Shown here: positions 12,797 to 24,357 of the stretch, piece after piece
How the letters are laid out: each line of letters begins with the position of its first letter
How positions within the stretch are numbered: position 1 is the stretch's first letter
NCBI RefSeq assembly: GCF_013337685.1
Contig: NZ_SUQN01000005.1
Coordinates: 62,001 to 126,000, forward strand
DNA: 64,000 nt
Direction of reading: 5' to 3'
Source of the DNA: Citrobacter gillenii
GTDB lineage: Bacteria > Pseudomonadota > Gammaproteobacteria > Enterobacterales > Enterobacteriaceae
Translations under genes and position numbers: made by a program
Notes under the pieces: model-generated
Database searches by the model: none
The model's input: only the letters and a program-made list of their open reading frames with translations
What the model was told of the DNA's origin: nothing

Positions 12797-13998
12797 GCGG
12801 ATTCCTTAGCAGGCGTTAGCCCTGCACGGCGGAAGAAACGTTTTTCCCAGCCAATGATGAGCATCAGTGCGGCAAACAACAGCAGATAGGTCACCAGCAG
12901 GCCGCCGAGCGGACCGAAGGTGTTGAGCAGGTTCACTTTATCCCAGCTGGTGGCAAGCGCCGGGGCGAAGTCATCCCAGTAGTAGGCCAGGATGGTCGAG
13001 CCGATTACATTGCCCAGACCGACCCACCAGTAATGCACCTGACCTTCGACCGCGCGGTACATCCAGCCGGTTTCACACCCGCCCGCCAGCACGATGCCGA
13101 AGCCAAACAGCAAGCCGCCGATCACCGCGTTGGGGCCGGCCCACATGATCTTCGCCTCAACGCCCAGTTGCACGTAGCTGAAGATGCCAATGGCGCTGAC
13201 CGCCATGCCGAAGATAATGGCTTTTGCCATATGGGTGCGCCCGGAAATCCACAGATCGCGAAATGCCGAGGTAAAACAGATTTGCGCCCGTTCAATCAAC
13301 AGACCGAATCCCACGCCGAACAGCATGGCTAACCCGAGCTTGGGTTTATCCATGGCGGTGAGCAGCGCCCAGCCGATCATGCCGATAAACACCAGCATGC
13401 CGAGGCGAAAACGCCGACGCGCCTGCTCCGGTTTTTGCGTCAGCGGCGAGGCGGCAGAGACTTTCTGCATTTTGACCGGAATACGGAACATCGGCAGCAG
13501 GGTGAAGCGTGCGCCAAACCATGAGCCAATTGCGGTGGCCAGCGCAAAAAACCACGCATGCAGGGAGAACTGTGGGATCCCGGTGAAGAACGCCGCGAGG
13601 TTACAGCCCATCGCCAGACGCGCGCCGAAACCGGCGATCATCCCGCCGATAATGGCCTGCATAATGCGCACCCGGCTACGCGGCATACGTAATTTCACGT
13701 TGTTGGCCCACAGTGCTGCCGCAAAGCAGCCGCCGAACATGCCGAGGATCATCATGCCGTCGATACGGGTTAACGGAGAGCCTTCGAGGTGGATCAGTTT
13801 GTAGTAACCCCACTCTTCGGCGTGAACGCCAAATAACTGCAGGACTTGACCGCCCCAGCGAGTAAATTCGCCGGTTACCGCCCAGAAGGTTCCCGTAATG
13901 CCGAAATAGTAAGTGGAGAGAATACCCGCCGCGATGACCGCGGGGGCAGGGGCCCAAAATTTAATTAACCAGGCCTGTTTGAAGTGTTGCCATGACAT
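12793..13998 (-). CDS. yedE: YedE, YeeE/YedE-family inner-membrane sulfur transporter
   Basis: 401 residues from the ATG at 13998 (SD-like GAGGC upstream), matching E. coli YedE; the longer frame to 14061 adds a non-homologous leader. About 9-10 membrane segments. Two conserved Cys motifs of the YeeE/YedE (thiosulfate transporter TsuA) family are visible: ARLAMGCNLAAFFTG (around residue 126) and VLAGGCETGWMYRA (around 310). The protein probably imports a reduced sulfur compound for YedF; this is inferred from the family, and some homologues are linked with selenium metabolism. Confidence 0.9.
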   Translation of the reverse strand: MSWQHFKQAWLIKFWAPAPAVIAAGILSTYYFGITGTFWAVTGEFTRWGGQVLQLFGVHAEEWGYYKLIHLEGSPLTRIDGMMILGMFGGCFAAALWANNVKLRMPRSRVRIMQAIIGGMIAGFGARLAMGCNLAAFFTGIPQFSLHAWFFALATAIGSWFGARFTLLPMFRIPVKMQKVSAASPLTQKPEQARRRFRLGMLVFIGMIGWALLTAMDKPKLGLAMLFGVGFGLLIERAQICFTSAFRDLWISGRTHMAKAIIFGMAVSAIGIFSYVQLGVEAKIMWAGPNAVIGGLLFGFGIVLAGGCETGWMYRAVEGQVHYWWVGLGNVIGSTILAYYWDDFAPALATSWDKVNLLNTFGPLGGLLVTYLLLFAALMLIIGWEKRFFRRAGLTPAKESA

Positions 13999-14183
13999 GC
14001 GTTTTGCCTCTGAACTCAGAAGGTATGTAACAAGAAGTGTGGATATTACACCGATCCACATTTTTGCCTATCAGTAATAAGAAGTAATCCCGACGGGATC
14101 AATCTTTATCCGCCGCCGCGAAAGGCTGGCGACATCAGGGGTTTAATGCCACAATCCCCTTTTCTTCGCATGCAGGATGAATG

Positions 14184-14597
14184 ATGAAAAAATTAGCAAT
14201 CGTTGGTGCATTTCTGCTTCTTAGCGGATGCGCCGAAGTTGAAAATTATAACGAAGTGGTAAAAACGCCCGCGCCCGCCGGTCTGGAAGGCTACTGGCAG
14301 TCGAAAGGTCCGCAGCGCAAGCTGGTGAGTCCGGAAGCTATCGCCTCGCTGGTGGTGACCAAAGAGGGCGATACGCTGGATTGTCGCCAGTGGCAGCGGG
14401 TGATTGCGCTACCGGGGAAACTGACGATGCTCTCCGGCGATCTCACCAACGTGACGGTGAAGCGTGAGCTGTATGAGATTGAGCGCGAAGGTAATACGCT
14501 GGAATATGACGGAATGACGCTGCAACGGGTCGATCGCCCAACGCAGGAATGCGCCGAGGTGTTACAGAAAACGCCGTTGGCCACGCCGCTGCCGTAA
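14184..14597 (+). CDS. yedD: YedD, outer-membrane lipoprotein
   Basis: 137 residues with a lipoprotein signal peptide: MKKLAIVGAFLLLSGCAEVE, lipobox LSGC with Cys16 predicted lipidated. Residue +2 is Ala, so Lol export to the outer membrane is expected. ATGs at 14181 and 14184 are both open; the GGATGA ribosome binding region is better spaced for the second. Close homologue of E. coli YedD, whose function is unknown. It converges with amyA across a strong hairpin. Confidence 0.88.
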   Translation: MKKLAIVGAFLLLSGCAEVENYNEVVKTPAPAGLEGYWQSKGPQRKLVSPEAIASLVVTKEGDTLDCRQWQRVIALPGKLTMLSGDLTNVTVKRELYEIEREGNTLEYDGMTLQRVDRPTQECAEVLQKTPLATPLP

Positions 14598-14605
14598 GCG
14601 CTAAA

Positions 14606-14630
14606 CCCCGGTAGCCCGCCGCTACCGGGG
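14606..14630. terminator. Hairpin between yedD and amyA
   Basis: A perfect 10-bp GC-rich stem (CCCCGGTAGC, 606-615, pairing with 621-630) and a 5-nt loop lie between two convergent stop codons. A short T stretch follows on the minus-strand side (TTTAGC), so it may mainly end amyA transcription. Confidence 0.65.
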
Positions 14631-14637
14631 AAGTCCA

Positions 14638-16125
14638 TTACAACACCTCTTCAATCACCCACACGCTGACGCTGCCGCCGTTGCAGAAAAACGTCGCTTC
14701 GCCGTGTTCATCGGTGACCACGCTTTCTTCGCGATTCCCCAGATAGTCACGCCAGGTTTTATTGCCGTAGTTCGCGCCAAGCGCAATGCTTTTTTCGCCG
14801 TCATCGCCGTTGGACAACACCACCACACAGCCGGGGTCGTCGTCGGTACCGCTGCGGCTAAAGGCGATGCAATTCGGATGATCAAAATACAGCGTTTGTA
14901 CGCCGTGGGCGAAACGCTGACGGGCCAGAATCAGTTCATCAAGTTGTTCAATGATCGGCATGTCGATGGGATAGGTTTGTCCATCCCCGCCGGTATCTTC
15001 ATAGTGCGCGCCGTACAAATCGGGGTAGAACACCGACGGCACGCCGTTTTCGCGCAGCAGGATCAGCGCGTAGGCCAGCGGCTTAAACCACGGTTCGACC
15101 GGGGCCTCCAGCGCCTGTAGCGGCTGGGTGTCGTGATTGGCGACCAGCGTCACCGCGTGAAACGGATCGGCTTCCACCAGCGTATCGGTGAAGATTTGAC
15201 TCATGTCATAATCGCGACCCTGACGTGAAGCCTCGTGAAACTTCATCTGCAGGGGGGCATCGAACAGCATGGTTTTCCCCTCCACCTGGTCGATGTAGTT
15301 TTGCAGTTTGTCGACCTCGTGGGACCAGTATTCAGCGACGATAAACAGCGGCTTGGGGGCCACCTCCTGCACGTGTTCGATCCACTCTTTATAAAACCAG
15401 GCCGGAATATGCTTGACGGCATCGAGGCGAAAACCGTCGCACTGGGTTTGCTCCATCACCCAGCGTGCCCAGTATTTAATCTCCTCGGTGACGGCGTGGT
15501 TACGAAAATCAATATTTTCGCCCATCAGATAATCAAAGTTGCCGAGTTCGTCATCCACCTGATCGTTCCAGCCTTCGCCGGTGTAATCGTTGACGATTTT
15601 GAAAATACCGTCTTCGGTGGGGTTCTCGATATGGTCGATGCCGCTGAAGCATTTGAAGTCCCAGACAAACTGCGAGTACTGACCCGCGCGGGCCGGGAAG
15701 GTGTAGCGCGTCCAGGCCTCGCATTCGACAATCTCATCGTCAATCTGCGTGCGGTCATCGGCGTTTACGCGCTGGACGCGAATGCATTCTTTCTCATCGG
15801 CCCCCATTTTGTGATTGACCACCACGTCCAGCAGTACCGCAATGTCGTTGTGTTTTAGCGCATCAATGGCGGCCAGCAGCTGGTTTTTATCACCGTACTT
15901 GGTGGCGACGGTGCCTTTTTGGTCGAATTCGCCTAAATCAAACAGATCGTATGAGTCATAGCCAACGGAATAGCCGCCGGACGCGCCTTTATAGGCAGGA
16001 GGCAGCCACACCATATTAATGCCGATATCGTTGAGGCCGCCTGCGCGTGCGGCAAGCTCGGACCATAGCTGACCGCCCTCAGGGTAATACCAGTGGAAGT
16101 ACTGCAATAACGTGGGATTTTTCAT
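14638..16125 (-). CDS. amyA: AmyA, cytoplasmic alpha-amylase
   Basis: 495 residues, the E. coli AmyA length, with no signal peptide. A GH13 (alpha/beta)8 barrel: region [13 protein letters not shown] gives nucleophile Asp235, FIVAEYW gives acid/base Glu265, and ANHDTQ gives Asp332. The enzyme hydrolyses alpha-1,4 linkages of maltodextrins or glycogen inside the cell. It lies between yedD and the fliDST operon, on the same strand as the latter but separated by 71 bp. All catalytic residues are intact. Confidence 0.96.
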   Translation of the reverse strand: MKNPTLLQYFHWYYPEGGQLWSELAARAGGLNDIGINMVWLPPAYKGASGGYSVGYDSYDLFDLGEFDQKGTVATKYGDKNQLLAAIDALKHNDIAVLLDVVVNHKMGADEKECIRVQRVNADDRTQIDDEIVECEAWTRYTFPARAGQYSQFVWDFKCFSGIDHIENPTEDGIFKIVNDYTGEGWNDQVDDELGNFDYLMGENIDFRNHAVTEEIKYWARWVMEQTQCDGFRLDAVKHIPAWFYKEWIEHVQEVAPKPLFIVAEYWSHEVDKLQNYIDQVEGKTMLFDAPLQMKFHEASRQGRDYDMSQIFTDTLVEADPFHAVTLVANHDTQPLQALEAPVEPWFKPLAYALILLRENGVPSVFYPDLYGAHYEDTGGDGQTYPIDMPIIEQLDELILARQRFAHGVQTLYFDHPNCIAFSRSGTDDDPGCVVVLSNGDDGEKSIALGANYGNKTWRDYLGNREESVVTDEHGEATFFCNGGSVSVWVIEEVL

Positions 16126-16196
16126 CTTCCGTGCTCCAGACGCCGTTTGGCTAACCTCTGGAGTATGGAAGATTATTCAGGCGAGGCGGGAAATTA

Positions 16197-16565
16197 TTAC
16201 GGTACGGTGGGGGCGTCGGGTACCAGCAGCATGCCGGAAAGACGACCATAGGCGTTATTCAGCGTCTTCTGACGGGTCGACTGACCAATAAGCCCACTGA
16301 GTTCATCCAGTCGTTGTTGCAGCAACGCCTTGAGTAATTGTTCGTTATCCAGCGTCTGTTTAATATACCCGGCCACGATGTCCTGAACGCTTCGCGTAAT
16401 GCCCGGTGGAGTTTCGTCTTCCATGACCACTTCAATACTTTGCAGATAGCTAACTTCCTGTTCCAGTAAAAGGTCCCATTCACCGCGCTGCGCCAGTTCC
16501 AGCAGCGAGTGGCTGAGTAGCGCAATGCGCTGCCAACGGTTGATAAACTCCACGGCTGAGGTCAT
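16197..16565 (-). CDS. fliT: FliT, FliD export chaperone and FlhDC antagonist
   Basis: A 122-residue helical protein (E. coli 121). FliT binds the filament cap protein FliD in the cytoplasm, interacts with FliI/FliJ, and after FliD secretion binds FlhC to lower class 2 transcription. The start codon shares a base with the fliS stop. Charged helices and the C-terminal chaperone-tail helix are visible. Confidence 0.92.
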   Translation of the reverse strand: MTSAVEFINRWQRIALLSHSLLELAQRGEWDLLLEQEVSYLQSIEVVMEDETPPGITRSVQDIVAGYIKQTLDNEQLLKALLQQRLDELSGLIGQSTRQKTLNNAYGRLSGMLLVPDAPTVP

Positions 16566-16972
16566 TAACGAGACTCCTGGGACGATGCTTTGGGTGAGAT
16601 CTGTTTCCAGGCTTCCGCAATGTTGCCGAGCAACCCTTCGACTTCTTCAATGGCCTGACTATCATTGCGCAAATTCGCTTGCAGCAGACGGCGGACCATA
16701 TAGTCATAAAGTGCTGACAGATTGGTGGCGATTTCGCCGCCATTGTCCTGATCCAGACCCGCCTTAAGGCCATTATCGATGATATTAATGGCCTTGCTTA
16801 AGGCCTCGCCTTTGGCGACGATATCACCCTGTTGCATAAACAGGCGAGCGCGCACCAGGGCGCTGTGTGCGCCATCAAACAACATTTCGATCAGCTGATG
16901 CGGACTGGCGCTCATCACGCCACTCTCTATGCCGACCTGTGCATAGGCTTTGGTACCGCTCGCGGTATACAT
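16565..16972 (-). CDS. fliS: FliS, flagellin export chaperone
   Basis: 135 residues (E. coli 136). Opens [19 protein letters not shown], then the conserved [16 protein letters not shown] segment that forms the flagellin-binding groove. FliS binds the C-terminal D0 region of FliC to prevent premature polymerisation and delivers it to FlhA; it also sequesters FlgM. It lies 14 bp after fliD. Confidence 0.95.
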   Translation of the reverse strand: MYTASGTKAYAQVGIESGVMSASPHQLIEMLFDGAHSALVRARLFMQQGDIVAKGEALSKAINIIDNGLKAGLDQDNGGEIATNLSALYDYMVRRLLQANLRNDSQAIEEVEGLLGNIAEAWKQISPKASSQESR

Positions 16973-16986
16973 ACTTACCTCTGTTA

Positions 16987-18393
16987 TCAGGAATTGCTCA
17001 TTGCCGTAAATTGTTGGCCCAGATAGTTACTGGTGCTGTTCAGCTTGCTCATCATGGTATCAAGTTGCGTAAACTGTGCTTTATAGCGCGCCACGGTGTC
17101 TTCAATGCTGGCGCTGACCGCCAGGTACTGCTTGGTCAGTTTTTTCAGCGTGGCGTTAATATTGTCCTGGGCGCTGTCGATAATGCCGTCATCAGCCAGA
17201 TAGCCTTTTATTTCAGTAGCCAGTTTGGTCGTAATGCCAGTTTCTTTACCATCACCCACCAGCAGTTGACGGGTCGCAGCGGTGTTATCTTCCAGCGCTT
17301 TTTTCAGCTTGGCGTCGTCAATTTTCAGCTTGCCGGTGGTGCCGTCGGTGGTAATCCCGATTTCACCTAACGTTTTGAACGCACTGTCGCTGGCACCGTT
17401 GGAAAACTGCGCGCGCAGCCCCGTCTGGATGGTGCGCACGGCGCTGTCGCCGAGTAGCGCGCCGTTATTTGTATCCTGAACTTCTGCGCCAGGATCGACT
17501 TCGGTGTATTTGGTCAGCGTTGAGAAGGTATCCAGCAGCGAGTTATAGGCGTCGACCCAGCCTTTAATCGCTTCAGTCGATTTTTCATTGCTCTTGGTGA
17601 CTGTAATACGCGCATCGGTCACTTCTTTGGTCAGATTGAGCGTTACGCCCTGCGGCGCATCGGTAATCGCGTTGCTTGGACGTTCAATATCGATCCCATT
17701 GACCTTTAATTGCGCATTTTTGGCTTCCACCAGTTGTTTCATATTGCCGCTGCCGGCAGTACTGTCGTAGGCCAATAAATCATTGAGCTTACTGTCGCCG
17801 CTGACGGAAATCGTCATCTTATTATCGACGCCGCTGTCAGCGGTTAATACCAGCTGATAATCATTTTCTTTTACTTTAACAATACTGGCGGAAATACCGC
17901 TGTCGGCATCGTTGATGGCATCACGAATGCCTTCCAGCGACGTTTGGTCTTTGGTCAGCTTAATTTCCAGCGGCTCTTTACGACCTTTTTGCTCAATTTT
18001 AATTGTGCGGCTGTCGGATGAGGTGTCACCCAATGCTTCCTTCGTTGAGCTAATACCTGTTTTAGTACTGAGTGATTGCGCCTGGGCCAGCTGCGTGACG
18101 CTGACGGTATAAGTGCCTGGCGCTGCACCAGCAGAGGTTGATACTGTCAGATCCTCAGTGCTGCTGGTGACGGTGGTGCTTTTAAACAGATCGGCGCTGT
18201 TCAGCGTGGTGTTTGCTGTCTGGAATTTTTCCAGCGCGCTTTTTAGCGTGCCGTAGGCCGTGAGTCGTGCAGTATTGGCGCTCTGCTGTTGGGTAATTGG
18301 CGTTAAACGTTTTTTTTCAGCGGTCGTTAGATTCGTCAGCAATGTATCCAGTGGCAGGTTTGAACCGACGCCCAGTGATGTAAATGAAGCCAT
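16987..18393 (-). CDS. fliD: FliD, filament cap protein
   Basis: 468 residues from the ATG at 18393 (MASFTSLGVGSNLPL), the same length as E. coli FliD; an upstream in-frame extension crosses the promoter and is rejected. Conserved N- and C-terminal coiled-coil D0/D1 parts flank variable leg domains (about 60-380). The pentameric cap folds flagellin at the filament tip. First gene of fliDST, under a visible sigma-28 promoter. Confidence 0.95.
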   Translation of the reverse strand: MASFTSLGVGSNLPLDTLLTNLTTAEKKRLTPITQQQSANTARLTAYGTLKSALEKFQTANTTLNSADLFKSTTVTSSTEDLTVSTSAGAAPGTYTVSVTQLAQAQSLSTKTGISSTKEALGDTSSDSRTIKIEQKGRKEPLEIKLTKDQTSLEGIRDAINDADSGISASIVKVKENDYQLVLTADSGVDNKMTISVSGDSKLNDLLAYDSTAGSGNMKQLVEAKNAQLKVNGIDIERPSNAITDAPQGVTLNLTKEVTDARITVTKSNEKSTEAIKGWVDAYNSLLDTFSTLTKYTEVDPGAEVQDTNNGALLGDSAVRTIQTGLRAQFSNGASDSAFKTLGEIGITTDGTTGKLKIDDAKLKKALEDNTAATRQLLVGDGKETGITTKLATEIKGYLADDGIIDSAQDNINATLKKLTKQYLAVSASIEDTVARYKAQFTQLDTMMSKLNSTSNYLGQQFTAMSNS

Positions 18394-18431
18394 GCCTAAT
18401 TCCTTTTGATTGCAAACAGTAGTTAAGCGGG

Positions 18432-18458
18432 TTATCGGCAATCTGCGCGCAAAGTTTA
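18432..18458 (-). promoter_or_regulatory. Sigma-28 (FliA) promoter of fliDST
   Basis: On the minus strand the -35 element TAAACTTT (18451-18458), an 11-nt spacer and a perfect -10 element GCCGATAA (18432-18439) match the FliA consensus with one mismatch. It lies 39 bp upstream of the fliD start codon. Confidence 0.93.
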
Positions 18459-18552
18459 ATGATAGTTTTGCGAAAATAATGCGCGGAATAGTGGGGCATA
18501 TTACGGGTATTTCAGGGGCTAAGAAAAAAGAGGGCGGAAAGTAAAAATTTTC

Positions 18553-18579
18553 TAAAGTTCGAAATTAACGTGCCGATAC
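18553..18579 (+). promoter_or_regulatory. Sigma-28 (FliA) promoter of fliC
   Basis: TAAAGTTC (18553-18560), an 11-nt spacer and GCCGATAC (18572-18579): one mismatch in each box from the FliA consensus. It lies about 70 bp upstream of the fliC start and explains class 3 expression of flagellin. Confidence 0.94.
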
Positions 18580-18648
18580 ATGGGTTACGGTCAGAAACCG
18601 TGGGCAACGGCCCAATAACATCAAGTTGTAATTGATAAGGAAAAGATC

Positions 18649-20181
18649 ATGGCACAAGTCATCAATACAAACAGCCTGTCGCTGTTGACCCAGAACAACC
18701 TGAACAAATCTCAGTCTACCCTGAGCTCCGCTATCGAGCGTCTGTCTTCTGGTCTGCGTATCAACAGCGCCAAAGACGATGCTGCTGGTCAGGCGATCGC
18801 TAACCGCTTCACCTCTAACATCAAAGGTCTGACCCAGGCTTCCCGTAACGCCAACGACGGTATCTCTATTGCGCAGACCACTGAAGGCGCACTGAACGAA
18901 ATCAACAACAACCTGCAGCGTGTACGTGAACTGACCGTTCAGGCAACAAACGGTTCTAACTCAGACAGCGACCTGACCTCTATCCAGAACGAAATCACCC
19001 AGCGTTTGGGCGAAATTGACCGCGTATCCGGCCAGACTCAGTTCAACGGCGTGAAAGTACTGGCTCAGGATAACACTCTGAAAATTCAGGTTGGCGCGAA
19101 CGACGGTGAAACCATCGCTATCGATCTGAAAAAAATCGATACTCAGAGCTTGGGTGTTGCTGATTTCCGTGTAAACGGTGCGCAGAAAGCCACTGCCAGC
19201 GATCTGATCTCCAAGTTTGGTGCGACCGGTACTGATAACTACAGCGGAAAAGTTAAAATTGGTGCTGCTGCTGCTGCTGATGTTAATACCATTACTGTTG
19301 ATGTCAAAACTCAGGGTGTACAGGTTGGCGGCAAAGACATGTATGTTAGCGCCAAAGATGGTGGCTTAACAGACAATGCCACTGAAACAAATACTCCTTC
19401 AACTATTTACACAACAACAGCTGCTACGAATGGAAGTGCTGTAAGCCTTGCTGCATTAGGTGCTGGTGCTAAAGTCGGCGACAAATTTACATTTGATGGC
19501 ATGGAGTTTACCAAATCGACTCCAGATGCCGACCCAGCTAAAGCAGTTAATGGCGACGGTGCCTATACTGCCAAAGTAGATGGAAAAACAGTTACTTTCA
19601 CTATTTCTGATTCAACTAGTACTTCTGGTACTGCTGCTAAAGTTGCTACTGACGTTGCACTTCATGTATCTCAGAATGGCACTCTCACCACGAGTGCAAC
19701 TACTGCAAACAAAGCGGCCTCTGTTTCTGATCTGCAACAGGCTAACGCAACCAAAACAAGTAGCACTCTGAAGGTTAGTGGCGCAACTTACAACGTTGAT
19801 ATTGATGGCAATGTCGCCACTGGCGGTAAAACCATGTATGTCACTACCGATAAAAACGGTAGCCCTAAACTGGTTAACGAAGACGTTGCTAAAGCCAGCA
19901 CCAGCACTAAAGATCCGCTGGCTGTACTGGATAAAGCCCTGGCACAAGTTGATGCACTGCGTTCTGACCTCGGTGCGGTGCAGAACCGTTTCGACTCTAC
20001 CATCACCAACCTGGGTAACACCGTTAACAACCTGACTTCTGCTCGTAGCCGTATCGAAGATGCTGACTACGCGACCGAAGTGTCCAACATGTCCAAAGCA
20101 CAGATCCTGCAGCAGGCAGGGACTTCTGTTCTGGCACAGGCCAACCAGGTTCCGCAGAACGTTCTGTCTCTGCTGCGTTAA
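18649..20181 (+). CDS. fliC: FliC, flagellin
   Basis: 510 residues. The N-terminal D0/D1 segment (residues 1 to about 175, AQVINTNSLSLLTQNNLNKS) and the C-terminal segment (from about 415, ending QNVLSLLR) are the conserved polymerisation regions that enteric flagellins share. The middle (about 180-410) is the surface-exposed H-antigen region, rich in Thr, Ala, Asp and Lys. The DNA there is visibly AT-richer and uses rarer codons than the ends. A GATAAGGAAAAGATC leader supplies the ribosome binding site. The protein is secreted without a cleaved signal. No fliB methylase follows. In E. coli the 3' UTR gives the sRNA FliX; whether that holds here is unknown. Confidence 0.97.
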   Translation: MAQVINTNSLSLLTQNNLNKSQSTLSSAIERLSSGLRINSAKDDAAGQAIANRFTSNIKGLTQASRNANDGISIAQTTEGALNEINNNLQRVRELTVQATNGSNSDSDLTSIQNEITQRLGEIDRVSGQTQFNGVKVLAQDNTLKIQVGANDGETIAIDLKKIDTQSLGVADFRVNGAQKATASDLISKFGATGTDNYSGKVKIGAAAAADVNTITVDVKTQGVQVGGKDMYVSAKDGGLTDNATETNTPSTIYTTTAATNGSAVSLAALGAGAKVGDKFTFDGMEFTKSTPDADPAKAVNGDGAYTAKVDGKTVTFTISDSTSTSGTAAKVATDVALHVSQNGTLTTSATTANKAASVSDLQQANATKTSSTLKVSGATYNVDIDGNVATGGKTMYVTTDKNGSPKLVNEDVAKASTSTKDPLAVLDKALAQVDALRSDLGAVQNRFDSTITNLGNTVNNLTSARSRIEDADYATEVSNMSKAQILQQAGTSVLAQANQVPQNVLSLLR

Positions 20182-20198
20182 TTTACACTTATCGCGCA

Positions 20199-20222
20199 AA
20201 CCCCGCTCCGGCGGGGTTTTTT
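20199..20222 (+). terminator. Rho-independent terminator of fliC
   Basis: AACCCCGC, TCCG loop, GCGGGGTT and a following T-run: a textbook intrinsic terminator 18 bp after the fliC stop codon. Confidence 0.95.
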
Positions 20223-20291
20223 ACATTCCGCTTTACCCGTAACCCTCAAATAACCCCTTATTTCACCCACTATTCACCCGATTAAAACCCC

Positions 20292-20318
20292 TGCAGAAAC
20301 GGATAATCATGCCGATAA
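20292..20318 (+). promoter_or_regulatory. Candidate sigma-28 promoter of fliA
   Basis: A perfect -10 element GCCGATAA at 20311-20318 lies 26 bp before the fliA start. At 11-nt spacing the -35 position reads TGCAGAAA, a poor match, so activity probably also needs the FlhDC-activated sigma-70 promoter known for fliA in E. coli. Confidence 0.55.
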
Positions 20319-20343
20319 CTCATTTAACGCAGGGCTGTTTATC

Positions 20344-21063
20344 GTGAATTCACTGTATACCGCTGAAGGTGTAATGGATAAACACTCGCTGTGGCAGCGT
20401 TATGTACCGTTGGTGCGTCACGAAGCATTGCGCCTTCAGGTGCGCTTGCCGGCGAGCGTAGAACTGGATGACCTGCTACAAGCGGGCGGCATCGGGTTAT
20501 TGAATGCAGTTGACCGATATGACGCTCTGCAAGGAACGGCATTTACCACTTACGCAGTGCAGCGTATTCGTGGGGCTATGCTGGATGAACTACGCAGCCG
20601 GGATTGGGTGCCGCGTAGCGTTCGGCGCAATGCCCGCGAAGTGGCACAGGCGATGGGACAACTGGAGCAGGAACTCGGGCGTAACGCGACGGAAACCGAA
20701 GTGGCGGAGCGTCTGGCTATTCCTGTGCAAGAGTATCGTCAGATGTTGCTTGATACCAATAACAGCCAACTCTTCTCTTACGACGAGTGGCGGGAAGAGC
20801 ATGGCGATAGTATTGAGCTGGTGACGGAAGAAAATCAGCAAGAAAACCCGTTACAGCAGTTGCTTGATGGCAATTTACGCCAGCGCGTGATGGATGCGAT
20901 TGACGCATTGCCGGAGCGTGAAAAGCTGGTGCTGACGCTGTACTACCAGGAAGAGCTGAATCTGAAAGAGATTGGTGCTGTTCTGGAAGTCGGTGAGTCA
21001 CGGGTTAGCCAGTTGCACAGTCAGGCCATCAAACGTCTACGCACCAAGCTGGGTAAGCTATAG
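20344..21063 (+). CDS. fliA: FliA, sigma-28 flagellar sigma factor
   Basis: 239 residues, the E. coli length, starting at a GTG as in E. coli, with AGGG 9 nt upstream. Sigma regions 2 (around 20-90, QAGGIGLLNAVDRYDALQG), 3 and 4 (around 185-235, LNLKEIGAVLEVGESRVSQL) are complete. FliA directs RNA polymerase to class 3 genes; its sites are visible upstream of fliC, fliD and tar in this window. Activity is held back by FlgM until the hook is finished. fliZ follows 57 bp downstream. Confidence 0.97.
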   Translation: MNSLYTAEGVMDKHSLWQRYVPLVRHEALRLQVRLPASVELDDLLQAGGIGLLNAVDRYDALQGTAFTTYAVQRIRGAMLDELRSRDWVPRSVRRNAREVAQAMGQLEQELGRNATETEVAERLAIPVQEYRQMLLDTNNSQLFSYDEWREEHGDSIELVTEENQQENPLQQLLDGNLRQRVMDAIDALPEREKLVLTLYYQEELNLKEIGAVLEVGESRVSQLHSQAIKRLRTKLGKL

Positions 21064-21120
21064 GGGGTAATCATTGCCCCTGAACAATGCCGCATAACGA
21101 ATTGACTACCAGGAGTTCTC

Positions 21121-21672
21121 ATGACGGTGCAGCAATCAAAAAGACGGCCTCTAAGCCGCTACCTCAAAGATTTCAAACACAGCCAGACGCATTGCGCCCA
21201 TTGCTATAAGTTGCTCGACAGGATCACGCTGGTCCGCCGCGGCCAGATTGTGAATAAAATCGCTATTGCCCGGCTCGATATGTTGCTGGACGCCGCTGCC
21301 TGGGAGCAGGAGAAAAAAGAGTGGGTGGCGTTATGCCGTTTTTGCGGTGATTTACACTGCAAGGAACAGAGCGACTTTTTTGACATTATCGGGTTTAAAC
21401 AGTTTTTGTTTGAACAAACCGAAATGAGCCACGGCACGGTGCGCGAATATGTGGTTCGCCTGCGCCGTCTCGGTAATCATCTGACCGAACAGAACATCTC
21501 CCATGACCTGCTGCAGGAAGGCTTCCTCGACGAAAACCTCGCCCCGTGGCTGCCGGAGACCAGCACCAATAATTACCGCATTGCGCTGCGCAAGTATGAG
21601 CAGTTTAAAGCGCATGCACCTGTGGGCCAGATGCAGAAATCCTCCTGGACAGCCAGTTCTGATATATATTAA
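21121..21672 (+). CDS. fliZ: FliZ, regulator of flagellar and RpoS-dependent genes
   Basis: 183 residues, the standard FliZ length. A Cys-rich N-terminal stretch (HCAHCYKLL and LCRFCGDLHC, residues about 20-80) is followed by a tyrosine-recombinase-like core DNA-binding region (about 85-175, SHGTVREYVVRLRRLGNHL). In E. coli FliZ antagonises sigma-S promoters such as csgD/curli; in Salmonella it enhances FlhDC activity by acting on YdiV. It is cotranscribed with fliA. Confidence 0.93.
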   Translation: MTVQQSKRRPLSRYLKDFKHSQTHCAHCYKLLDRITLVRRGQIVNKIAIARLDMLLDAAAWEQEKKEWVALCRFCGDLHCKEQSDFFDIIGFKQFLFEQTEMSHGTVREYVVRLRRLGNHLTEQNISHDLLQEGFLDENLAPWLPETSTNNYRIALRKYEQFKAHAPVGQMQKSSWTASSDIY

Positions 21673-21772
21673 AAACGAATAAGGTGTAACGGAGTCGTGT
21701 TTGTAAATAGCGGTAAACGCTCTACACTACTGTCATAAATGATAGTCACTAATGACAATATTCGGGGTAACT

Positions 21773-23667
<1,895 letters not shown>

Positions 23668-23688
23668 TGGCAAGGTAGAAAAACGCTA

Positions 23689-24357
23689 ATGCAAGAAAGT
23701 ATCCAACTGGTGATTGATTCACTGCCCTTCCTGCTTAAAGGCGCGGTATTTACGCTGCAGCTGAGTATCGGTGGGATGTTCTTTGGCCTGGTGCTGGGGT
23801 TTATCCTCGCTCTGATGCGCCTGTCGCCGCTGCTGCCGGTGCGCTGGCTGGCGCGCGTCTATATTTCTATTTTTCGCGGCACGCCGCTGATCGCCCAACT
23901 GTTTATGATCTACTACGGTTTGCCGCAGTTTGGCATTGAGCTGGACCCGATCCCGGCGGCGATGATTGGTTTGTCGCTGAACACCGCAGCGTATGCGGCT
24001 GAAACGCTGCGTGCGGCTATCTCCTCGATTGATAAAGGTCAGTGGGAGGCGGGCGCCAGTATCGGCATGACGCGCTGGCAGACCATGCGTCGGGCGATCC
24101 TGCCGCAGGCGGCGCGCGTGGCTTTGCCGCCGTTGAGCAACAGCTTTATCAGCCTGGTGAAAGACACCTCGCTGGCGGCGACAATCCAGGTACCGGAACT
24201 GTTCCGTCAGGCGCAGCTGATCACCTCACGCACGCTGGAAGTGTTCACCATGTATCTGGCGGCCTCGCTGATTTACTGGGTAATGGCGACAGTGTTGTCC
24301 GCACTGCAGAACTATTTTGAAGAACAACTGAACCGCCAGGAGAGAGAGCCGAAATGA
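23689..24357 (+). CDS. tcyL: TcyL (YecS), L-cystine ABC permease
   Basis: 222 residues with about five membrane helices and the HisM/GlnP-type permease signature EAA loop (GQWEAGASIGMTRWQTMRRA, around 118-137) that contacts the ATPase. It forms a homodimeric channel with TcyN. It lies 21 bp after dcyD and overlaps tcyN by 4 bases. Confidence 0.95.
   Translation: MQESIQLVIDSLPFLLKGAVFTLQLSIGGMFFGLVLGFILALMRLSPLLPVRWLARVYISIFRGTPLIAQLFMIYYGLPQFGIELDPIPAAMIGLSLNTAAYAAETLRAAISSIDKGQWEAGASIGMTRWQTMRRAILPQAARVALPPLSNSFISLVKDTSLAATIQVPELFRQAQLITSRTLEVFTMYLAASLIYWVMATVLSALQNYFEEQLNRQEREPK

Noticed and set aside
19612-20199. 195-codon minus-strand frame opposite fliC
   Set aside because: Antisense to the conserved flagellin C-terminus; a shadow of the biased codon use of fliC.
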